Shown: positions 47,273 through 56,357 of the stretch, piece after piece
Layout of the letters: every line of letters starts with the position of its first letter
How positions within the stretch are numbered: the stretch's first letter is position 1
Origin: Marinirhabdus sp963799365
Lineage (GTDB): Bacteria; Bacteroidota; Bacteroidia; Flavobacteriales; Flavobacteriaceae
Reading direction: 5' to 3'
NCBI GenBank assembly: GCA_963799365.1
Contig: CAWCWV010000016.1
Location: 1-64,000, forward strand
Length of the DNA: 64,000 nucleotides
Notes under the pieces: model-generated
What the model was told of the DNA's origin: nothing
The model's input: only the letters and a program-made list of their open reading frames with translations
The model's database searches: none
Made by a program: the position numbers and the translations under genes

Positions 47273-48115
47273 ATGTTTTTGAAATACTTTAAAATCACTT
47301 TTCTTAGTTTGCTCGCAGCCTTGGCTTTGGCCTCCTGTAGCGACTATCAGAAATTATTAAGATCTGAAGATACCGCAGCTAAATACGCTGGGGCAGATTC
47401 ATTATACAATGCCGGGAAATATAAGAAAGCCCTTAAGCTAATGGAACAAATTGTTCCTGCGTACAGAGGCAAGCCGCAAGCAGAACGCCTTATGTTTATT
47501 TATGCGAATACATTCTATAAACTAGAAGACTTTTATTTGGCTGGTTATCAGTTTGATCGTTTTGAAACTTCATTCCCACAAAGTGACAGCGTAGAAATTG
47601 CTGCCTATAAATCTGCTCAAAGTTATTACCAACTATCCCCTCGTTTTTCATTAGATCAAAAAGATACTAGAACCGCCTTAGAAAAATTACAAAAATATAT
47701 CAACAATTATCCTAATTCTGAGTATCGTTTAGAGACCAACGTTTTGGTGAAAGAACTTCGCGAAAAATTAGAGAAAAAGGATTTTGAAGTTGCTATGCAA
47801 TACCTAGATATTGCAGATTATTTAGGATCCTACATTCCCGCAATTGAGGCATTCGAAAATTTTATCGTAGACCATCCAGGATCTGCTTACAAGAAAGAAG
47901 CATACTACGGCAGGTTGGAAGCAGCCTACAAAAGAGCAATAACAGGTGTGCCAGATTTGGTACAGGAACGCTTGCTTACGGCTCAAGGATACTATAAGTC
48001 TTTTCAGAAATATTATAAAGATGATACTTCTGAAACGAAACTAAAAGCAGATGAGATTGCCAGAGAAATTGAAGCAAGAAAAATTACCACAACCCAAGAA
48101 CAACCTACACGTTAA
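47273..48115 (+). CDS. bamD: outer membrane protein assembly factor BamD-like lipoprotein
   Basis: A 280-residue lipoprotein: signal with lipobox ALASC (Cys22), then TPR-type repeats such as YNAGKYKKALKLMEQIVPAY, FYLAGYQFDRFETSFPQS and AIEAFENFIVDHPGSAYKK, as in BamD/YfiO. It works with BamA to insert outer-membrane proteins, needed for the many barrel proteins of this phylum. First gene of a plus-strand group with rpoZ, coaBC, DUF4835 and recN. Confidence 0.9.
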   Translation: MFLKYFKITFLSLLAALALASCSDYQKLLRSEDTAAKYAGADSLYNAGKYKKALKLMEQIVPAYRGKPQAERLMFIYANTFYKLEDFYLAGYQFDRFETSFPQSDSVEIAAYKSAQSYYQLSPRFSLDQKDTRTALEKLQKYINNYPNSEYRLETNVLVKELREKLEKKDFEVAMQYLDIADYLGSYIPAIEAFENFIVDHPGSAYKKEAYYGRLEAAYKRAITGVPDLVQERLLTAQGYYKSFQKYYKDDTSETKLKADEIAREIEARKITTTQEQPTR

Positions 48116-48127
48116 TATACACTGATT

Positions 48128-48463
48128 ATGAGCGATATTAAAAATTCTGAAGCGCCTATCAATACAACAACGATAGACAAAAACAAAATAGATGCCCCAA
48201 CTGGGAATATCTACGAAGCCATTTCAATCATTTCGAAAAGAGCTAACCAGATTAATGGAGACATTAAAAAGGAGCTTTTGGAAAAATTGGATGAGTTTGC
48301 TACTTACAATGACAGTTTAGAGGAAATTTTTGAAAACAAAGAGCAAATCGAAGTTTCAAAATATTACGAAAAACTACCTAAGCCACATGCATTAGCAGTA
48401 CAGGAATGGTTGGACGAAAAAATCTACTACCGTAACACTGTAGACCAAGTTATAGAAGATTAA
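48128..48463 (+). CDS. rpoZ: RNA polymerase omega subunit
   Basis: A 111-residue omega of the Bacteroidota type: GNIYEAISIISKRANQIN and the acidic C-terminal half. It helps assemble the beta-prime subunit. It starts 12 bases after the bamD-like gene and ends one base before coaBC. Confidence 0.85.
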   Translation: MSDIKNSEAPINTTTIDKNKIDAPTGNIYEAISIISKRANQINGDIKKELLEKLDEFATYNDSLEEIFENKEQIEVSKYYEKLPKPHALAVQEWLDEKIYYRNTVDQVIED

Positions 48464-48464
48464 G

Positions 48465-49676
48465 ATGTCTGTTTTAAGCGGTAAAAAAATTGTACTTGGC
48501 ATCACAGCCGGTATCGCCGCTTACAAAACAACATATTTGGTTAGGTTGTTTGTAAAAGCGGGAGCAGAAGTGAAAGTTGTTATGACGCCTTCGGCAAAGG
48601 AATTTGTTACACCGCTTACCCTTTCAACCCTCTCTAAAAATGAAGTATATTCTTCGTTTACCAACGAAGATGATGAGAATGCCCAATGGAACAACCACGT
48701 AGTGTTGGCCCTTTGGGCAGATTTATTTGTAATAGCTCCTGCCACAGCCAATACACTTTCAAAAATGGCTCACGGCACTTGTGACAATTTGTTACTTGCT
48801 GTGTATCTTTCGGCAAAATGTCCTGTATATTATGCCCCGGCCATGGATTTGGATATGTACCAACATCTTTCTACTAAAGCTACATTTAAGAAGTTAGAAT
48901 CTTTCGGAAATATACAAATACCGGCTACTCACGGCGAATTGGCAAGTGGTTTAGTAGGTCAAGGGCGTATGGCAGAACCAGAAGATATACTTACTTTTAT
49001 TGAAATTGAAATTGCTAAGAACCTTCCGCTAAGGGGTAAAAAAATAGTGATCACTGCTGGGCCTACCTACGAAGCTATAGATCCTGTGCGTTTTATAGGA
49101 AACCACAGTAGTGGCAAAATGGGATATGCAATTGCAGATGAAGCCGCCAACCTGGGTGCTGAGGTAATTTTGGTTTCAGGACCCTCAAATGTTATTTTGA
49201 AAAATCCTTTTGTACACAAGATTTCGGTAACGTCGGCAAAAGAGATGTACGTGGCAGTTCATGAACATTTTAATACCTGCGATGTCGCAATTTTAAGTGC
49301 TGCAGTAGCAGATTATAGACCTGTAACGGTAGCTTCAGAAAAAATAAAAAAGAAAGAGGGTTCGCTTACACTTCAGCTTGAAAAAACAGAAGATATATTA
49401 GCTTCTATAGGGAAGATAAAGACCCGTCAATTTTTGGTGGGATTTGCTTTAGAGACTCAAAACGAGCTGGAAAATGCTAAAAGTAAACTTGAAAAAAAGA
49501 ATTTAGACTTAATTGTGTTAAATTCGCTAAAAGATAAAGGAGCGGGTTTCAAAGGAGATACTAATAAAGTAACCTTTGTGACTAAGGACAATAAAGTAGT
49601 GCCTTTTTCAGTTAAACCAAAAACAGAAGTCGCTCAAGACATTTTACAATATATTTTACAACAAATTCATGCATAA
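48465..49676 (+). CDS. coaBC: phosphopantothenoylcysteine decarboxylase / phosphopantothenate-cysteine ligase
   Basis: A 403-residue bifunctional CoA-biosynthesis enzyme. The N-terminal flavin decarboxylase domain (about 1-180) includes GITAGIAAYK, NTLSKMAHGTCDNLL and APAMDLDMY. The C-terminal synthetase starts about 190 with ITAGPTYEAIDPVRFIGNHS and includes ILSAAVADYRP. It overlaps the next gene by eight bases. coaE, which completes the pathway, is at 61203. Confidence 0.96.
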   Translation: MSVLSGKKIVLGITAGIAAYKTTYLVRLFVKAGAEVKVVMTPSAKEFVTPLTLSTLSKNEVYSSFTNEDDENAQWNNHVVLALWADLFVIAPATANTLSKMAHGTCDNLLLAVYLSAKCPVYYAPAMDLDMYQHLSTKATFKKLESFGNIQIPATHGELASGLVGQGRMAEPEDILTFIEIEIAKNLPLRGKKIVITAGPTYEAIDPVRFIGNHSSGKMGYAIADEAANLGAEVILVSGPSNVILKNPFVHKISVTSAKEMYVAVHEHFNTCDVAILSAAVADYRPVTVASEKIKKKEGSLTLQLEKTEDILASIGKIKTRQFLVGFALETQNELENAKSKLEKKNLDLIVLNSLKDKGAGFKGDTNKVTFVTKDNKVVPFSVKPKTEVAQDILQYILQQIHA

Positions 49677-50559
49677 GATTTTACTTTCAATAATCGTATT
49701 ATTTGCTTGCTTTGCTAGTCATGCACAGGAGTTAAATGCGAGTATTACGATAGACGCAGAACAAACAGGACAGCCTAATCAACAAGTTTTCAGAACTTTG
49801 CAGAGCCAATTGACAGATTTTATAAACAATACGCAATGGACCAGTAAAAAATACTTGAATCAAGAACGTATAGACTGTAATTTCACGCTTATCTTAAGTT
49901 CCTACGATGGGGATTCTTTTGGAGGAACGTTACAGGTACAGGCATCACGTCCAGTGTTTGGTTCTACCTACGATAGCCCAATTTATAATTATAACGACAA
50001 GCAGTTTTCATTCGACTATGTAGAATTTCAACCACTTACTTTTAATATTAATACTTTCGATTCTAATTTAATGTCAGTTTTAGCATATCACGTGTATACT
50101 GTTATTGGATTAGATGCAGATACTTTTGAATTAAATGGCGGCGCTCCCTATTTTGAAACTGCCAAACAAATTGTGAATACAGCTGCTTCTAGTAATTTTG
50201 CTGGATGGAAATCTACAGATGGTATTCAATCGAGATTTAGATATAATGATGCTTTGTTGAGTAATGTGTATCAGGAATTTCACGAAGCTATGTATGTATA
50301 TCATTTAGAGGGGATGGATATGATGCAAAGAGATCCCAAAATTTCTAAAACAAAAGTTCAAGAAGCTATACAGAGCTTAAAAAGTATTAACGATCGTAGA
50401 CCTAATTCTTTTATCATACGTACGTTCTTTGATGCTAAAAGTGATGAAATTGCAGCTATTTTCAGTGGCGGTCCAAAAGTAAATATCACACAGTTCTTAG
50501 AAAATTTAAACCGCATGGCTCCTACAAGGAGAAGTACTTGGGCAGATATTAAGTTTTAG
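49669..50559 (+). CDS. DUF4835 family secreted protein
   Basis: A 296-residue exported protein (signal 1-19, ASHAQ) matching DUF4835, which lies between coaBC and recN in many Bacteroidota. Blocks include ELNASITIDAEQ, TILSSYDGDSFGGTL-like and GMDMMQRDPKISK. It is predicted to be periplasmic; the function is unknown. Confidence 0.85.
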   Translation: MHKILLSIIVLFACFASHAQELNASITIDAEQTGQPNQQVFRTLQSQLTDFINNTQWTSKKYLNQERIDCNFTLILSSYDGDSFGGTLQVQASRPVFGSTYDSPIYNYNDKQFSFDYVEFQPLTFNINTFDSNLMSVLAYHVYTVIGLDADTFELNGGAPYFETAKQIVNTAASSNFAGWKSTDGIQSRFRYNDALLSNVYQEFHEAMYVYHLEGMDMMQRDPKISKTKVQEAIQSLKSINDRRPNSFIIRTFFDAKSDEIAAIFSGGPKVNITQFLENLNRMAPTRRSTWADIKF

Positions 50560-50627
50560 GATTTCGATCTCATTCGTTTTTAAATACGTAAACTTCTGCT
50601 ATCTTAGTAGCACAAAATAAACGTGCC

Positions 50628-52280
50628 TTGCTAACCCAACTTTCCATAAAAAATTATGCCTTAATAGACGATATTAAGGTAGCTTTCTCTTCAGGCCTTA
50701 CCACAATTACAGGTGAAACGGGTGCCGGAAAATCTATTTTATTAGGTGCGCTTTCCTTGCTTTTAGGAAAGAGAGCAGATATAAGTAGTGTTAAAAATCC
50801 CACAAAAAAATGCATTATAGAAGGTGATTTTATGATAGCTGTTTACAAATTGCAAGAATTATTTGAAACACTTGATTTAGATTACGAAGACCACACCATC
50901 ATACGTCGTGAGATTTTACCTACTGGAAAGTCACGTGCTTTCGTGAACGACACCCCTGTTACCTTACAACAATTACAACAATTAGGAGAACGTTTGGTAG
51001 ATATTCACAGCCAGCACGAAACCAGATCTTTGTTGTCCGAAAAAAACCAATTAGAGGTGCTAGATGCTATTGCTGGAAACGATATGCTTTTACAACACTA
51101 TGCTGAAGGTTTGCAGGATTTTAAAAAACTACAGAGCGAATTGCGCAATCTTATAGCCGAAAAGGAAACAAGTGCTAAAGAACTGGACTACCATACCTTT
51201 TTATACACCGAATTACAGGAAGCAAATCTTTCCAAAGTAGATCAGTTATCATTAGAAGAAGCATATGAAAAATTAAACAACGCCGAAACGATACAAGAAG
51301 GTTTAGCAAGTGTTTTAAAGTTGTTTTCTGAAGAACAGATAGGCACGTTGGAAACAGCGAAGGAAGCCCGATTGCAATTAGGAAAAATTAAATCTTTTTC
51401 TTCTGCCTACGAAGGACTTTGGGAACGCTTAAATAGTGTTTTAATTGAATTGGAAGATCTAGAAGAAGAAGTAGGAAGACAAGCGGAAGATTTGGAAGCA
51501 GATCCTTCTGCTTTATTCCAACTCCAAGCTACGTTACAAAACCTATATAAACTTCAACAAAAACATACTGTTGCTACAGTTGAGGAATTGGTAGCTATTG
51601 AGAATGATCTAGCTTTCAAGATAGAAGCAACAGCCAATGTAGATTCACGTATTGCTATGTTGGAAGCTTCAGTAAAGACTGCCAAAGATAGCTTGCTGGA
51701 GATTTCAGAAAAACTTCACGAATCCAGATTAAAAGTCATCCCTAGTCTTAAAGCTCAATTAGAAACATTATTGAAAAAATTAGGGCTGCCTAATGCACAG
51801 TTTCAGTTTAAGATGACTAAAATTTCAGAATTCAAAGAACAGGGAACCGATACCTTAGAATTGCTTTTTACGGCTAACAAGGGAGCGCAGTTTGGAGTGC
51901 TTAAAAAGGTAGCTTCAGGTGGAGAATTAAGCCGAATTATGCTATCTATTAAAGCCGTTTTGGCGAGCTATAAAAATTTACCAACCCTTATTTTTGATGA
52001 AATTGATACTGGGGTTTCTGGTGAGATTGCCCAACAAATGGCAACCATAATGGAACAGATGAGTAAAACCATGCAAGTGTGTAGTATTACGCATTTACCG
52101 CAAATTGCGGCAAAGGGAAATCAACAGATAAAAGTGTATAAAGAAGACATAAATAATGTGACTACTACGCAATTAAAACAGCTCACCAACGAGGAGCGCA
52201 TCGTAGAAATTGCTCAAATGATTGGCGGTCATACACTAACAGATTCGGCCTTGGCGCACGCAAAACAATTACGCAATTAA
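50628..52280 (+). CDS. recN: DNA repair protein RecN
   Basis: A 550-residue SMC-like ATPase for double-strand-break repair. Walker A ITGETGAGKSILLGALSLLL near the N-terminus, long coiled coils (about 150-370), then the ABC signature VASGGELSRIMLSIK and Walker B IFDEIDTGVSGEIA. The start is TTG, read as MLTQLSIKNYALIDDI, which fits the family exactly; no ATG is nearby. Confidence 0.95.
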   Translation: MLTQLSIKNYALIDDIKVAFSSGLTTITGETGAGKSILLGALSLLLGKRADISSVKNPTKKCIIEGDFMIAVYKLQELFETLDLDYEDHTIIRREILPTGKSRAFVNDTPVTLQQLQQLGERLVDIHSQHETRSLLSEKNQLEVLDAIAGNDMLLQHYAEGLQDFKKLQSELRNLIAEKETSAKELDYHTFLYTELQEANLSKVDQLSLEEAYEKLNNAETIQEGLASVLKLFSEEQIGTLETAKEARLQLGKIKSFSSAYEGLWERLNSVLIELEDLEEEVGRQAEDLEADPSALFQLQATLQNLYKLQQKHTVATVEELVAIENDLAFKIEATANVDSRIAMLEASVKTAKDSLLEISEKLHESRLKVIPSLKAQLETLLKKLGLPNAQFQFKMTKISEFKEQGTDTLELLFTANKGAQFGVLKKVASGGELSRIMLSIKAVLASYKNLPTLIFDEIDTGVSGEIAQQMATIMEQMSKTMQVCSITHLPQIAAKGNQQIKVYKEDINNVTTTQLKQLTNEERIVEIAQMIGGHTLTDSALAHAKQLRN

Positions 52281-52283
52281 CTG

Positions 52284-52291
52284 TATATTTG
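52284..52291 (+). promoter_or_regulatory. -7 element of fabI
   Basis: TATATTTG begins four bases after the recN stop and lies 37 bases before the fabI ATG. No TTTG is seen at -33. Confidence 0.55.
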
Positions 52292-52328
52292 CGTACCAAG
52301 AAAAAAATAACACTAAACCAATACACCC

Positions 52329-53147
52329 ATGGCATACAATCTACTAAAAGGAAAAAAAGGAATTATTTTTGGCGCATTAGACGAGCATTCTATTGCCTGG
52401 AAAACTGCAGAGCGAATTCATGAAGAGGGCGGAACTTTTGTGCTTACAAATGCACCTATTGCTATGCGCATGGGACAAATAAAAACTTTAGCTGAAAAAA
52501 CAGGATCTGAAATTATTCCAGCAGACGCAACCAGTTTAGAAGATCTTGAAAATTTAGTAGAACAAGCTATGGAAATTTTAGGCGGAAAGCTAGATTTTGT
52601 GCTCCACTCTATTGGAATGTCTGTAAATGTTAGAAAAGGCAAACACTATACAGACCAGAATTATGATTGGACTCATAAAGGCTGGGATGTTTCCGCAGGT
52701 TCTTTTCATAAAACAATGCAGACGTTGTATCAGAAAGACGCAATGAACGAATGGGGAAGTATCGTGGCCTTAACTTATATGGCCGCACAGCGAGTATTTC
52801 CAGATTATAACGATATGGCAGACAATAAAGCGTATTTGGAGTCTATTGCCAGAAGTTTTGGGTATTTCTTCGGAAAAGACAAAAAAGTTCGTGTGAATAC
52901 TATTTCACAATCCCCAACACCAACTACTGCTGGACAAGGAGTAAAAGGCTTTGATGGCTTTATTGCCTATGCTGAAAAAATGTCTCCCCTGGGTAATGCC
53001 ACTGCTGAAGATTGTGCAAACTATACCATTGCTATGTTTAGCGATTTAACAAAGCGTGTCACACTCCAAAATTTATTTAACGACGGAGGGTTCAGCAACA
53101 TGGGAGTAAGTGATTTGGTTATGGAAAAATTTATAGACAACGAATAA
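52329..53147 (+). CDS. fabI: enoyl-[acyl-carrier-protein] reductase (NADH)
   Basis: A 272-residue short-chain dehydrogenase-type enzyme for the last step of fatty-acid elongation. LLKGKKGIIFGALDEHSIAW binds NAD, LDFVLHSIGMS follows, and the active Tyr-X6-Lys is in FPDYNDMADNKAYLES. The normal length. Target of triclosan-type inhibitors in relatives. Ends in a clear terminator. Confidence 0.95.
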   Translation: MAYNLLKGKKGIIFGALDEHSIAWKTAERIHEEGGTFVLTNAPIAMRMGQIKTLAEKTGSEIIPADATSLEDLENLVEQAMEILGGKLDFVLHSIGMSVNVRKGKHYTDQNYDWTHKGWDVSAGSFHKTMQTLYQKDAMNEWGSIVALTYMAAQRVFPDYNDMADNKAYLESIARSFGYFFGKDKKVRVNTISQSPTPTTAGQGVKGFDGFIAYAEKMSPLGNATAEDCANYTIAMFSDLTKRVTLQNLFNDGGFSNMGVSDLVMEKFIDNE

Positions 53148-53167
53148 ATAGAACATAATGATGTGTT

Positions 53168-53203
53168 AAAATCCGCCAGATAACCTCTGAGCGGATTTTT
53201 TTA
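53168..53203 (+). terminator. terminator of fabI
   Basis: AAAATCCGC pairs with GCGGATTTT around a 15-base loop, followed by T-run. Confidence 0.85.
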
Positions 53204-53303
53204 TGGTGTTTATCGACATTACGTTCTCTTCGTCGAATACATATTGTAATTACGGTAATTTTTAGATACATTTAAGATATATTAACTTAAATCTTAAAAG
53301 ATT

Positions 53304-56222
53304 ATGAAAAAAATTACCTTTTTAGGGCTTATAATGTTCTGTTTGGCAGGAACACTTTTTGCCCAAACTCCAGCAGAAATGGCGGAAATTCAAGCAGCGA
53401 AAGCAGTTGAAGGTCAGAGCACTAATGTTCAGGAGCTTGTAAATAGATTCGAAAACATTGGCACAACTGCTATGCCACTTACAAATTATTTTACTTCAGA
53501 AGAAATAGCGCTTATAAAAGCATACAAGCGATCTAGTTCTGTGAATCGTTTGGTAGACATTATTCCTACGGCGGGTGCCACTGAAACCTTCGTGGCAAAT
53601 GTAGGAGACTTCATCTATGATCCATCTGATGGAACAAATGGCGGCCCAGGAGGTGATTGTTCAGTGACATCTTCGGGAGATCTGGGGGATTATCCAAATT
53701 GTGACTGCATCACTGTTACGACCCTTGATGCCCCTCCGGGTGAACAGATTTCGGTAACCTTCAATTCTTTCAGAGTCTTTGGAGCTTTTGACTGGTTTGC
53801 CATTTTTGACGGCTCAGGTCCCGTTACTGCCACAAATGGTAGTGGATCTGCTACGAATCCTACTTCGGGTGACCCAGAACTTTGGAATAGTTCTGTAGAC
53901 GGTGATGAACTCGTTGACATGATCAATGCAGGTATGACAACTTTTACTTCTACTAATGGTAGCTTAACTTTTGCTTCCAGATTTAGTGGTGTGGTTAATA
54001 CTTGTGGCTGGGAAGCTGAGGTAGTACCTGCCGGCGGTGGCGGCGGTGGCGGTACACCAATTGCTTATGGTTTTGAGGCATTTAATTTGAATATGTACGG
54101 AAGTTTTGATCCAGTTGCACCTGAGGTATTTACATCTCTTTCACTTGGTGCAAATGATGGGGATTTCGAATTAGCTGGAGATGTTGATACTAGCAATGCT
54201 GGAACAGCATACGTCGCTACTCTTAATACAACGAGTTTATTAAGTACTTTATATAGTGTAGATATCGCAACAGGTGCTTACACACTTGTAGGACCTATGA
54301 CTGAAGGATATGTTGGTTTCTCTTCTAACCCAGTTGATGGGGTGCTGTACGGTTTTGATACTGCTCTTAACTTGTTTACTATAGATACAGCTACGGGTGC
54401 CTCTACACTCATTGGCCCTATTACAGGAACAGGTAGTGCTGGCTTGGCAGATATTGCAATTACTGGAGCAGGTATAATGTATGCCCATGATCTAGGTACA
54501 GATGAAATTTATACTATTGATCTTGTTACTGCCGCTGCTACTTTGGTAGGTCCTACTGGTTTTGATGCCAATTTTGCACAAGGAATGACATGGGATCCAA
54601 ATAGTGATACTGTGTTTTTAGCTGCATACAACCCAGGGGCTGCTCGAGCAGAATGGAGATCTGTAAACATTACAACAGGAGCGACAACAGTTGTGGGCAA
54701 CATTAATGACCCTGCTAATTCTGAAGTTACTTGGGTAAGTGTACCAGATGCAGATGCCGTTATAATTAACAATGACAACTGTGCAACTGCTGTTCCAATG
54801 GAATGTGGGGACGTAGAAGTAGGAGATACTAGCACTAATACAAATACTGGTGGATTTAACGCTTCTCCAGATGCTTGGTACTCTTACACAGGAAGTGGTG
54901 ATGTAGAATTTGTGACATTCTCACTTTGTGATGGCGGAACTACCTACGATTCAAGACTTACGGTTTATGATTCTTGTGGTGGAACTCAAGTAGCTACTAA
55001 CGACGATTTCTGTGCTTTTCAGTCTCAGGTATCATTCCTTTCCGATGGTTCTACAACATATTATGTAGCCGTTGAAGGTTTTGGAACTGCAAGTGCAGGT
55101 GCCTTTAGTTTGGAAGTTAGCTGTAGCCCAGTTGCAGCCAATGATCTTTGTGAAGATGCGATAGCAATAACTTGTGACTCTGTAACAGCAGGAAGTACTT
55201 CTAATGCAACTATCGATACTGGTGTTGCACAAGATTGTAATAATACTGGTGCTGGTCCAGCGGGTCCTGTAACTATATCGGCTCCTGGAGTTTGGTATAC
55301 GTATACGGAAGCCATTCCTGGTTTGGTATCAGACATTACATTGTCAACTTGTAACGATGCAGATTTCGATACTAAAATTTCAGTATACTCAGGAGACTGT
55401 GGTACACTAACGTGTGTTGCTGCAAATGACGATGGTGATGGTTGTTCTGGTTTCTCTTCAGAGCTTACTTTCCAGAGTGACGGAGTGTCAACATATTATA
55501 TTTTGGTACACGGTTTTCTTACGCAAACAGGAGATTTCAATTTAACACTTAGTTGTGCTCCGATACCACCTCCAAACGATATGATAGCAAATTCTATAGA
55601 TGTAGATGAAATAGGGTTCCCTTATACAGATGCAGCTGTAGCAATGCCAGCAGCAACTACAGAGGCAGGAACACCAGCAGACTGTGATAATGCAGGTGTA
55701 TTAGGTGTATGGTATAACTTTGTTCCAGAAATGGGCGGAACCGCTACAGCAACTGTAACGTCTCCAGCAGGATATACTTCTGTAACATTCTACACGGCTC
55801 CAAGTGAGTCTGCAATGGAAACAGAACTTACGTTGGTCCCTTGGTTCGATAACCAATGTGTACCAGGAGTTACTACTTCTATTCCAGTAGTTGCAGGTCA
55901 AGCATACTATGTGTATGTAGCAAACCACGAGGGAGTTACAGACATCGTTATAGATGGTGATTTCTTCCTTGGAGTAGGTGATGCGGTTGTAGATGGATTT
56001 ACATACTTCCCTAACCCGACCAACAATGAGTTGAATCTGGATGCAGGAACACGTAACATAGACAGTGCAACTATTTATAACATTTTAGGACAAACAATTG
56101 TTTACCAAAATGTGGGTACGAACAGCACGCGTCTTGATGTATCCAACTTAAGTGTTGGAACTTACATTATGAAGGTAGTTGTAGAAGGAGAAGTTGGAAT
56201 TTACAAGATTGTAAAGCAGTAA
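53304..56222 (+). CDS. large T9SS-secreted surface protein, paralogue 1
   Basis: A 972-residue exported protein: signal 1-20 (GTLFAQ), an N-terminal CUB-like region, a Gly-rich linker, a propeller-like region with TIDTATGASTLIGP-type repeats, two or more beta-sandwich repeats (DAWYSYTG ... YDSRLTVYDSCGG and VWYTYTEA ... DTKISVYSGDCG), then a T9SS sorting domain (FTYFPNPTNNELNLDAGTRN to IYKIVKQ). Likely a surface adhesin. The 3' half is nearly identical to the next gene, so it is a recent duplicate or gene-conversion partner. Confidence 0.85.
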   Translation: MKKITFLGLIMFCLAGTLFAQTPAEMAEIQAAKAVEGQSTNVQELVNRFENIGTTAMPLTNYFTSEEIALIKAYKRSSSVNRLVDIIPTAGATETFVANVGDFIYDPSDGTNGGPGGDCSVTSSGDLGDYPNCDCITVTTLDAPPGEQISVTFNSFRVFGAFDWFAIFDGSGPVTATNGSGSATNPTSGDPELWNSSVDGDELVDMINAGMTTFTSTNGSLTFASRFSGVVNTCGWEAEVVPAGGGGGGGTPIAYGFEAFNLNMYGSFDPVAPEVFTSLSLGANDGDFELAGDVDTSNAGTAYVATLNTTSLLSTLYSVDIATGAYTLVGPMTEGYVGFSSNPVDGVLYGFDTALNLFTIDTATGASTLIGPITGTGSAGLADIAITGAGIMYAHDLGTDEIYTIDLVTAAATLVGPTGFDANFAQGMTWDPNSDTVFLAAYNPGAARAEWRSVNITTGATTVVGNINDPANSEVTWVSVPDADAVIINNDNCATAVPMECGDVEVGDTSTNTNTGGFNASPDAWYSYTGSGDVEFVTFSLCDGGTTYDSRLTVYDSCGGTQVATNDDFCAFQSQVSFLSDGSTTYYVAVEGFGTASAGAFSLEVSCSPVAANDLCEDAIAITCDSVTAGSTSNATIDTGVAQDCNNTGAGPAGPVTISAPGVWYTYTEAIPGLVSDITLSTCNDADFDTKISVYSGDCGTLTCVAANDDGDGCSGFSSELTFQSDGVSTYYILVHGFLTQTGDFNLTLSCAPIPPPNDMIANSIDVDEIGFPYTDAAVAMPAATTEAGTPADCDNAGVLGVWYNFVPEMGGTATATVTSPAGYTSVTFYTAPSESAMETELTLVPWFDNQCVPGVTTSIPVVAGQAYYVYVANHEGVTDIVIDGDFFLGVGDAVVDGFTYFPNPTNNELNLDAGTRNIDSATIYNILGQTIVYQNVGTNSTRLDVSNLSVGTYIMKVVVEGEVGIYKIVKQ

Positions 56223-56242
56223 TTTTTTCATATAATCAACCT

Positions 56243-56277
56243 AAAGTCGCCCTGGTAAAACCGGGGCGACTTTTATT
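56243..56277 (+). terminator. terminator of T9SS paralogue 1
   Basis: AAAGTCGCCC pairs with GGGCGACTTTT. The flanking TTTTTTCATATAATCAACCT is shared with the second copy at 59174, so the duplication includes the terminator. Confidence 0.85.
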
Positions 56278-56357
56278 ATTAATAAAACTAAAACAAATTG
56301 TTAAAGAATAAAATTTGATTTACCTTTAACATAAATTAACTATAAATTATAATCATT